64,000 nucleotides of DNA, taken from the NCBI GenBank assembly GCA_030745755.1, contig JASLOA010000004.1:92970-156969 (forward strand). The letters are read 5' to 3'. Within the stretch, counting starts at the first letter, position 1; every line of letters begins with the position of its first letter. Positions 55,164 to 62,304 of this stretch are shown here, piece by piece. Made by a program: the position numbers and the translations under genes. The notes beneath the pieces were generated by a model. It was given only the letters and a program-made list of their open reading frames with translations. It did no database searches and was not told where the DNA came from. Source of the stretch: Kiritimatiellia bacterium (GTDB taxonomy: Bacteria; Verrucomicrobiota; Kiritimatiellia; UBA8416; JABMPJ01).

Positions 55164-56246
55164 ATGTGGAAACAGAATTGGAGTGAGACAAAGCAGCACT
55201 TTGCGGGCTGGTGGGGCCAGGAGGGACTGGTCCTTCGCCTGCGGGGCAGAGCGTGCCCCGGCGAGCCGCACGAGGAGACCGTGGCACCGCCGCCACCGAC
55301 ATCGATTCGTGATGGCTTCGTGAACGCCGGGCCACGCGCACAGCGCAGCCATCACAGGCTTGCGCACCACTGTTTCCCCGCCGACGCCCTGCCTGTCTCA
55401 TATACCGACATCGGGCCGGGATCTCTTGCGCTTTTCCTGGGGGCGGAGCCTGGCTTCTCCAAGGATACCGTATGGTTTGAGCCGTGTATCCACGATTGCG
55501 ACAGTCCGGAGGAGCTGCCTCCCTTCCGTTTTGATGAGGCAGCCCCCTGGTGGCAGACAACCGAAGCCATCGTGAAGGCTGCGGCAGCACTCGCCAAAGA
55601 CAAGTACCTCGTGGGATGTCCCGACCTGGTCGAGAACATAGATATCCTCGCGGCGCTTCGCGGCACGCAGACGCTCCTGGTGGATATGATCGAGAGGCCT
55701 GGCTGGGTCGAGCAGAAGGTGGCGGAAATCAACCAGGTCTGGTTCGACGCCTACCAGCGGATATATGACATCATCAAGCTGGAAGACGGTAGTTCCACTT
55801 TCGGTGCCTTCGGTATCTGGGGCCCGGGCAAGACGGCCAAGCTCCAGTGCGACGCATCGGCCATGTTCTCGCCTGACATGTTCCAGCGCTTTGTCGTCCC
55901 CAGCCTGACCGAACAATGCGAATGGCTCGACTACTCGATGTATCACCTGGACGGAACCCAGGCCATGTGCCACCTGGGTGCCCTGCTGGATATCGACGCC
56001 CTCGATGCGATCGAGTGGACCCCCGAGAGCGGCATTGAAGGTGGCGGTGAGTCACGCTGGCATGACCTTTACCGGAGGATCCTGGATGCAGGCAAGTCGG
56101 TCCAGGCCATTGGCGTAGGCAGAGACCAGATTTTGCCGCTGCTTGACGCGGTAGGTGGCAAGGGCATGTATATCGCGGCGGACTTCGCCATCGACAGCGA
56201 ACGGGATGGCGAGGCGCTCGCAGCACTCGTTGAGCCGTACAGGTAG
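55164..56246 (+). CDS. Uroporphyrinogen-decarboxylase-superfamily protein
   Basis: MWKQNWSETKQHFAGWWGQEGLVL, ALRGTQTLLVDMIERPGWVEQKVAEINQVW, MYHLDGTQAMCHLGALLDIDALDAIEWTPESG. Confidence 0.78.
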   Translation: MWKQNWSETKQHFAGWWGQEGLVLRLRGRACPGEPHEETVAPPPPTSIRDGFVNAGPRAQRSHHRLAHHCFPADALPVSYTDIGPGSLALFLGAEPGFSKDTVWFEPCIHDCDSPEELPPFRFDEAAPWWQTTEAIVKAAAALAKDKYLVGCPDLVENIDILAALRGTQTLLVDMIERPGWVEQKVAEINQVWFDAYQRIYDIIKLEDGSSTFGAFGIWGPGKTAKLQCDASAMFSPDMFQRFVVPSLTEQCEWLDYSMYHLDGTQAMCHLGALLDIDALDAIEWTPESGIEGGGESRWHDLYRRILDAGKSVQAIGVGRDQILPLLDAVGGKGMYIAADFAIDSERDGEALAALVEPYR

Positions 56247-56325
56247 TGCCGCCCCAAACGTGTGTGCGTAAGGCGAACAAATGCAGCGAGCAGTAAATAG
56301 AGATCAGAAGAGGGAGGCGAAAGCT

Positions 56326-57360
56326 ATGAAACCACGCGACATCATTCTCAGTCAGATCAATCATCAAGAAACCGATCTGATTCCTTACACACTGCCGATA
56401 GACAACGGGCTTGGCGAGAAGCTCGACGCGCACTACGGCAACGCACAATGGCGGGATCGACTGAAGCCCTTCATGCAGAACGTGAACGTCGTGGATACCA
56501 TGAAGGGCATGTGGGATAATTGTGAGTCCAACTTGAACCGCGATTTGTACGGAACACTCTGGCGCACAGACCTTCGGCCTCTGCATATGGAGGAGCCCGC
56601 CCTGAAAGAGCCAACATTTGAAGGTTACGATTGGCCTGAGCCCTCCAAGTTCATCGCAGACAAAGAGGGCGTGGCCGCACAGCGTACTATTTGTGACGAG
56701 AACAAGGACGACAAATTCATTATTACGAGCCTGGGCTGGGGCCTGTTTGAGTCTAGCTGGGGTATGCGCGGCTTTGAGAACGTGCTCATGGATGTTGCCG
56801 CCGAGCCGGAGTTCTTTGAAGAGCTGCTCGACAGGCTCACCGAACAAATCCTGGCGTACATTGAGTTCACGTGCAAGTCGCTCCCTGACATCGACGCGAT
56901 CTTTTTCGGCGATGACTGGGCCGATCAGCGCGGCGTCATTATCGGGCCCGAGCGCTGGCGCCAACTGTTCAAGCCCAGGTATGCCCGGATCTACGAGGCG
57001 GCCCGCGCGCATGGCAAGATCGTGATGTCGCACTGCTGTGGCTCTACGGTTGATATCCTGGACGACATGATCGAGATCGGATTGGATGTCTACGAGAGCG
57101 TACAGCCCGAAGCACGTGACATGAACCCCTACGAACTGAAGAAGAGATGGGGTGACCAGATCACGTTCTGGGGGTGCCTTGGCTCACAGAGCACCATACC
57201 GCGTGGAACGCCCGCCGAAATCCATGCCGAGGTCAGCAAGCTGCGGCATGAGATGGGCAAGGGCGGTGGCTACATTCTTGCTCCGGCCAAGCCTCTCCCG
57301 ACAGAGACACCCCTCGAGAATGCCGTTGCGATTGTTGAAGCCTTTACAAGTGATGAATAG
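56326..57360 (+). CDS. Uroporphyrinogen-decarboxylase-superfamily protein (MtaA/CmuA-like)
   Basis: MKPRDIILSQINHQETDLIPYTL, IFFGDDWADQRGVIIGPERWRQLFKPRYARIYEAARAHGKIVMSHCCGSTVDILDDMIEIGLDVYESVQPEARDMNPYELKKRWG. Confidence 0.85.
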   Translation: MKPRDIILSQINHQETDLIPYTLPIDNGLGEKLDAHYGNAQWRDRLKPFMQNVNVVDTMKGMWDNCESNLNRDLYGTLWRTDLRPLHMEEPALKEPTFEGYDWPEPSKFIADKEGVAAQRTICDENKDDKFIITSLGWGLFESSWGMRGFENVLMDVAAEPEFFEELLDRLTEQILAYIEFTCKSLPDIDAIFFGDDWADQRGVIIGPERWRQLFKPRYARIYEAARAHGKIVMSHCCGSTVDILDDMIEIGLDVYESVQPEARDMNPYELKKRWGDQITFWGCLGSQSTIPRGTPAEIHAEVSKLRHEMGKGGGYILAPAKPLPTETPLENAVAIVEAFTSDE

Positions 57361-57381
57361 ATAGATGAAGAGGAAGTGCTG

Positions 57382-58635
57382 ATGACAGCGAAGGATAAGC
57401 AACGGCTCAGGGATCTGGCCGGCAAGTACGCAGAATACGCCTTCGGCGAAACGATGAACGAGCGGCGCGAGAAGTGGCGCCTTCACAATCGGTTGCAGGA
57501 GAAGACCTTTCCTTTTCACATCGAGGACAACGGTTCCTACTTCAGCGATCTGACGCCGCCACTCGAGTGTGAGGACGACCGATGCAGACAGCTCGAAGGG
57601 CGACTGCTCCATACCTTGACCGCCTACGAAATGATCAATGACGACCGCATCATTCCCGATCGGTTCATCGTTGACTGGCGTACTTCCATGACCAGCATCT
57701 GCGACGAACTCAACATCAGGCATGCCGACAACGGGCAAGGGAGTTCGTTGGGTTACGAGACCAACAGGCCGATCGCCGACATTGACCGTGACATGGGAAA
57801 GCTGAAGAAGCGCGAGATCTCCCTCGATGCAGAGGAGACAGATCGCCACGCAGAGCTTGCCAAAGAAGTGTTTGCTGGGCTACTGCCGGTCGAGGTCGGT
57901 CGGCCAAGCTCACTCTACTCCCATGGTATCACCAACAAGGCCGTAGATCTCATGGGCATGGAGGGGCTCTATCTGCAGATGGCGATGAATCCTGACGCCG
58001 TGCATCGCCTCTTCGGGTTTCTGGCCGAGGACAACCTTGCCCTCGGTCAATGGGAAGAGGACCAGGGCCTCTTGACACTGAATCACGACGGCAACCAGGG
58101 CTACTGTTCCGGCAGTTCCCTCTTCTCTGACGAGACCTCCACGGCAGCGGGCGAACAGGTTGTCTCAACGGATCGTTACGGGTACCTCGAGTCTCAGGAA
58201 TCAGCAGGCGTCTCCGCCGATATGTTCGACGAATTCCTGATGCCACATTTCAGCAAGCTCGCTGCCAAGTTCAAGCTCCTGAAGTTCGGTTGCTGCGAAG
58301 CGGTTCACAACCTGATGCCCGTTCTCAAACGGCTTCCCGGCCTGCGTAAAGTGAGCGTGACGCCCTGGTGTGACCTTGATGTTCTGGTCGAGACCTGCCC
58401 GGCCGACATTATCTGGTGCCGGAAGCCGATCCCGTTGAAACTATGCGGCACTACCTTCGATCCGGACGATCTGCGTGCGCATTTGCAGGAGACACTCGAT
58501 AGAGGCGCGAGCCACTTCATCGAGTTCGTGTACCGCGACACCAATCTGCTTACGGGAGAGATGACAGACCGAGTCGCACAAACATGCGATATGATTCGCG
58601 ACCTGACCGGCCGTCCCGAGGGAAGTCGACACTAA
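57382..58635 (+). CDS. Uroporphyrinogen-decarboxylase-superfamily protein
   Basis: MTAKDKQRLRDLAGKYAEYAFGETMNERREKWRLHNRL; GCCEAVHNLMPVLKRLPGLRKVSVTPWCDLDVL. Confidence 0.72.
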   Translation: MTAKDKQRLRDLAGKYAEYAFGETMNERREKWRLHNRLQEKTFPFHIEDNGSYFSDLTPPLECEDDRCRQLEGRLLHTLTAYEMINDDRIIPDRFIVDWRTSMTSICDELNIRHADNGQGSSLGYETNRPIADIDRDMGKLKKREISLDAEETDRHAELAKEVFAGLLPVEVGRPSSLYSHGITNKAVDLMGMEGLYLQMAMNPDAVHRLFGFLAEDNLALGQWEEDQGLLTLNHDGNQGYCSGSSLFSDETSTAAGEQVVSTDRYGYLESQESAGVSADMFDEFLMPHFSKLAAKFKLLKFGCCEAVHNLMPVLKRLPGLRKVSVTPWCDLDVLVETCPADIIWCRKPIPLKLCGTTFDPDDLRAHLQETLDRGASHFIEFVYRDTNLLTGEMTDRVAQTCDMIRDLTGRPEGSRH

Positions 58636-59498
58636 GCCCCGTGGTCGCTAGCTGCCCTGGCGGCTTCGAGATTGTCATCAAGCTGTTTGATTCGCTTCTT
58701 CCACTGCTCGCTGTAGTCGCGTGACTTTGCCGGCGCAGGCGCATCCGCCTGTCTGGCTCCGGAAAGCTTGAGCATTTTCTCCCACAGGTCGAACCGCGCC
58801 GGGGAGAACGCCCTCAGCTCCGCCAGCATGTTGCTGCCCAGTGTCTGGTCACTGCAAAATGCGTAGATACGGGCGAAGTCGGCCTGGTCCTCGTGGTTGG
58901 TGCCGTTGCCATAGTTGGATACGTCGATATTGTCCTTCTTAACTGCCTCAGCCCATTTCTCCAGGATATCCTTGTCCGTATTACGAGCACGCTGTTCGAG
59001 TATGTGTCCCGCTTCGTGTACGATCACGCTCGCAGCGCGCGCTGGCTTCAGCGGGATCATATTGAGATAGCTCTGTCCGCCGTGTGCCGCCGCGCCGCCG
59101 AGTGTCTTGTAGAATGCCAGCCCGGCCTTTTCGTCCTCCGACACCACCTCGAGCGCACGCAGGTAGACCGTCGGAATGCGCTCCGCGCAGACCAGCGCGT
59201 TCGTGAGTGTGAGCCCGGCTGAATCCTCGATCGTGACCTTGAACCTGCTCTGGTCGAGTCGAACCCACCATTGCTTACCGGGCTGCTTGTTGTTCGCCAT
59301 CTTCATCTCGACTGGGCCGGAGACTACTTCCGCTTTCTCCGTGTTGCGCGATCCGATGTCATGCATAATTGGTCGAAAGATTGTGAAGAGCATTTGCCGT
59401 TTCGGCTTAGCCTCGTCGTTCTTGGCCTTCTGCTTCGCATCATTCGCTATCGCCCCCGTAACGACGGCCAGAGCCAGCAATATCCATAGGTGTTTCAT
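58632..59498 (-). CDS. Secreted HEAGH metallopeptidase-like protein
   Basis: Signal peptide MKHLWILLALAVVTGAIA; SVIVHEAGHILEQRA and NHEDQADFARIYAF; paralogous to the 20635 protein. Confidence 0.72.
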   Translation of the reverse strand: MKHLWILLALAVVTGAIANDAKQKAKNDEAKPKRQMLFTIFRPIMHDIGSRNTEKAEVVSGPVEMKMANNKQPGKQWWVRLDQSRFKVTIEDSAGLTLTNALVCAERIPTVYLRALEVVSEDEKAGLAFYKTLGGAAAHGGQSYLNMIPLKPARAASVIVHEAGHILEQRARNTDKDILEKWAEAVKKDNIDVSNYGNGTNHEDQADFARIYAFCSDQTLGSNMLAELRAFSPARFDLWEKMLKLSGARQADAPAPAKSRDYSEQWKKRIKQLDDNLEAARAASDHGA

Positions 59499-59725
59499 GT
59501 CAGGGACTCCTACGCTATCCCCACTTCCGTCCGGAGCCGACCTCCGCAACGGTGTCTATTCACGATCGTGTTTCTCCCATATTCGTGTGCGGGGTGCGAT
59601 GAGAATCTGGTTCCCACCGCCGAAATGGCAGGCGAAGATGTGGTGTAATCCTTTGACAAACAAGTGGTCCAAGCATCAGGATTCCTCGGACTATTGACGA
59701 ATCCCGGAAAGCAGAGAGAGAAGCT

Positions 59726-61114
59726 ATGCGCGAACCAACAGATCAGCCGAACATCATTCTCATTAACTGTGACGATCTCGGGTATGGCGACCTTGGGTGC
59801 TACGGGTCCGAGGTCAATGCCACACCCTTTCTGGATAGAATGGCCGCAGAGGGCATGCGGTTCACGGATTTCTACATGGCCTCGCCCGTCTGCTCGCCCA
59901 GTCGCGGTGCCATGATGACCGGCTGCTATCCACCACGCATCGGATTCGGCTCATTTGAGGGGGAATGGGTGCTGTTTCCCGGACAGGGAGTCGGGTTGGC
60001 TCCCGAGGAGACCACGGTCGCCACGCTCTTGAAGGAGCGCGGTTATTCGACCATGCTCGTCGGCAAGTGGCATTGCGGTGACCAGCCGGAGTTTCTGCCG
60101 ACCCGCCACGGTTTCGATCACTACTTTGGCATCCCATTCAGCAACGACATGGGACGATACCAGAACCGGGAGAAGCAATTCCCGCCACTGCCGCTGCTGC
60201 ACGACGAGGAGGTGGCTGAGGAGCAGCCTGAGCAGGAAGGGCTAACCGAACGCTACGTTGAACACGCCATCCGGTTCGTCCGCAAGAACAAGACCAAGCC
60301 GTTCTTCCTCTACCTGGCGCACATGCATGTTCATCGACCGATTTTGGTCTCGCGGCGCTTCGCCGAGCACGCGCAGAACGGTCGCTATGGCGCTGCGGTC
60401 GAGTGTATTGATTGGGCGGCAGGCGCACTGTTTCATGAGCTGCGTGAGCTGGGACTGGACAGGAATACGCTGGTGGTATTCACCTCCGACAATGGGTCAC
60501 GCGGGGACCTGGGCGGCAGCAATGGTCCGTTGCGCGGTGGCAAAGGGAGCACATGGGAGGGCGGACAGCGCTTGCCCTTCATCGCCTGGTGGCCGGGCCA
60601 GATTCCTGCCGGACAGACCTGCTGCGAGATCACCACCTCTATGGACTTTCTGCCAACGCTGGCCGGGCTGGCCGGCGGACGGGTGCCTGGTGACAGGATC
60701 CTGGACGGAAAGGATATTCAGCCGCTCCTCATGGGGGAACCCGGTGCCAGCTCTCCGCACGACGCGTTCTTCTTCTACATCCGCAACGACCTCGAGGCCG
60801 TCCGGTGTGGAAAATGGAAACTGCATGTTTTCAAGACGGGGTGGAACGACGAAGGGAAGAGTATGCTGGAGCTTTATGATCTTGAGGCGGATATCGGCGA
60901 AACCAATGACGTGTCCGCACAGCATCCGGATGTTGTGGCTGAGCTGCAGGCAAAACTGCAGGCCTGCCGCGAGGATATCGGCGACGAAAGAACCGGTGTT
61001 GCCGGCGCCAATGTCAGGCCGATTGGCAAGGTCGATAACCCGCAGCCGCTGACGCAGTTCGATCCTGACTGCCCGTATATGTGGGCCGAGTATGATACGG
61101 AAGAGGTGGGGTAG
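59726..61114 (+). CDS. Sulfatase (arylsulfatase family)
   Basis: NIILINCDDLGYGDLGCYGS, CSPSRGAMMTGCYPPRIG, VGKWHCGDQPEFLPTRHGFDHYFGIPFSND, FTSDNGSRGD. Confidence 0.94.
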   Translation: MREPTDQPNIILINCDDLGYGDLGCYGSEVNATPFLDRMAAEGMRFTDFYMASPVCSPSRGAMMTGCYPPRIGFGSFEGEWVLFPGQGVGLAPEETTVATLLKERGYSTMLVGKWHCGDQPEFLPTRHGFDHYFGIPFSNDMGRYQNREKQFPPLPLLHDEEVAEEQPEQEGLTERYVEHAIRFVRKNKTKPFFLYLAHMHVHRPILVSRRFAEHAQNGRYGAAVECIDWAAGALFHELRELGLDRNTLVVFTSDNGSRGDLGGSNGPLRGGKGSTWEGGQRLPFIAWWPGQIPAGQTCCEITTSMDFLPTLAGLAGGRVPGDRILDGKDIQPLLMGEPGASSPHDAFFFYIRNDLEAVRCGKWKLHVFKTGWNDEGKSMLELYDLEADIGETNDVSAQHPDVVAELQAKLQACREDIGDERTGVAGANVRPIGKVDNPQPLTQFDPDCPYMWAEYDTEEVG

Positions 61115-61192
61115 GGGGGGCATGAATAGACAGTGTCGTGTGGGGTTTGCGTGGCGCTCCGTGTAGGGTTGTCTGCCCTGAGTGGACCGATT

Positions 61193-61300
61193 GACGAGGA
61201 TCGGGACGAGGATCGAGACTAAGATGGGAGGGACGAGGATCGGGACTAAGATCGGGACGAAGATGGGGGAGACGAGGATCGGGGAGACGAGGATGGGGAG
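61193..61300. repeat. Left array of GACGAGGATCGG-type 12-15 nt units
   Basis: GACGAGGATCGG, GACGAGGATCGA, GACTAAGATGGGAG, GGACGAGGATCGG, GACTAAGATCGG, GACGAAGATGGGGGA, GACGAGGATCGGGGA, GACGAGGATGGGGA read directly. Confidence 0.92.
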
Positions 61301-61308
61301 GCTTTAAG

Positions 61309-62073
61309 GTGGGACCAGTAGTGTTGGGACATGAGAAGCTGCGTGTATATCAGCGGGGGCTGGATTACGCGTCCTGGACGCATTCGGCGCTTGCCAACAT
61401 CGAGCAGTCGGCGGCGGTGCTTGATCACTGGGATCGGGCGGCGGAAAGCATCGTCGAGAACTTGGCCAATGGAAACAGTCGTCACGCAGCAGCCGATAGA
61501 AATCGGTTCTTCGATGTGGCCTTCGGGTCGGCGCTGGAATGTGCGGCTTGCCTGGATATCTGCGCGTGTAAGAAGCTGATCACGGTTGAGCGGCAGGTCG
61601 AAGGGAAAACTGCGCTCCAACAGATTGTCAATATGACCATCGGTCTGCGGAGATCTCGTAGCTCATTCGTGAAAGAGGAGCGCGAAGAGTACATCGTACG
61701 CCAAAACCATGACATCTTCTTCGCTCACGAGGGCTTGGACGTCTACCAAGTTGCGCTGAAATTGATTGTCTGGCTCGACGGAGTTCTTGATATCACTGAC
61801 CTTGGTGCATCGTATGCAACACGATTGGATAAGTGGACTACGAGCCTGGTGCTGAACATCGCAGAGGGGAATGGCCGCTTCAGTGAAGCCGATCAGGTAC
61901 GGTTCCTCGACATTGCACACACAAGTGCCATGCGGGTAGCTGCGTGCCTTGACCTTCTGGTGGCAAGGCACCAGGTTCAGGTATCCCAGATTGAGGACGG
62001 CAAGCAGATCCTCGCAAGAATCGTTCCGCTGCTGCTGGGTTTGAGAGGGTATCTGGATAAACAGACGGATTAA
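61309..62073 (+). CDS. Tandem-duplicated four helix bundle protein (S23/IVP-like family)
   Basis: Two homologous halves: LRVYQRGLDYASW...ENLANGNSRHAAADRNRFFDVAFGSALECAACLDI and LDVYQVALKLIVW...LNIAEGNGRFSEADQVRFLDIAHTSAMRVAACLDLL. Confidence 0.85.
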   Translation: MGPVVLGHEKLRVYQRGLDYASWTHSALANIEQSAAVLDHWDRAAESIVENLANGNSRHAAADRNRFFDVAFGSALECAACLDICACKKLITVERQVEGKTALQQIVNMTIGLRRSRSSFVKEEREEYIVRQNHDIFFAHEGLDVYQVALKLIVWLDGVLDITDLGASYATRLDKWTTSLVLNIAEGNGRFSEADQVRFLDIAHTSAMRVAACLDLLVARHQVQVSQIEDGKQILARIVPLLLGLRGYLDKQTD

Positions 62074-62101
62074 GGATGATGACGAGATCGCAGTCTGAAT
62101 A

Positions 62102-62175
62102 TCGTCGTCTCGATCTTCGTCTCGATCCTCGTCGGGCTCATCTTCGTCTCGATCCTCGTTCCGATCGTCGTCGAC
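62102..62175. repeat. Right array of ATCYTCGTCTCG-type units, inverted relative to 61193-61300
   Basis: ATCGTCGTCTCG-ATCTTCGTCTCG-ATCCTCGTCGGGCTC-ATCTTCGTCTCG-ATCCTCGTTCCG-ATCGTCGTC. Confidence 0.92.
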
Positions 62176-62180
62176 CCGCC

Positions 62181-62206
62181 CGCATCGCTACGCGAAGCGT
62201 TGCGGG
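62181..62206. terminator. Hairpin CCGCATCGCT-ACGCGA-AGCGTTGCGG
   Basis: 10-bp stem with one mismatch just outside the right array; no U-tract, so only a possible terminator. Confidence 0.4.
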
Positions 62207-62304
62207 CTGGGTTGGGCGCGCATGTCACTGGTGACCCACAATAAAGTACATACGCGGCGCAAAGGATTTCGTAACCCGCAAGTGGCACAAGTTTCCGATA
62301 TCGC

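Larger units (their letters stand above)
61193..62175. mobile_element. Inverted-repeat cassette H: 12-nt tandem-unit arms flanking a tandem four-helix-bundle gene (IVS-like)
   Basis: Left arm about 8 units GACGAGGATCGG (61193-61300); right arm about 6 units ATCYTCGTCTCG (62102-62175) = reverse complement; ORF 61309-62073 between them. Confidence 0.6.

Noticed and set aside
61193-61300. Left GACGAGGATCGG array as a CRISPR or coding tandem repeat
   Set aside because: No spacers between units; indel-variable unit length breaks frame; a matching inverted array lies downstream instead.
61309-62073. Diversity-generating retroelement (because of Avd-like protein)
   Set aside because: No reverse transcriptase ORF and no template/variable repeat pair seen.
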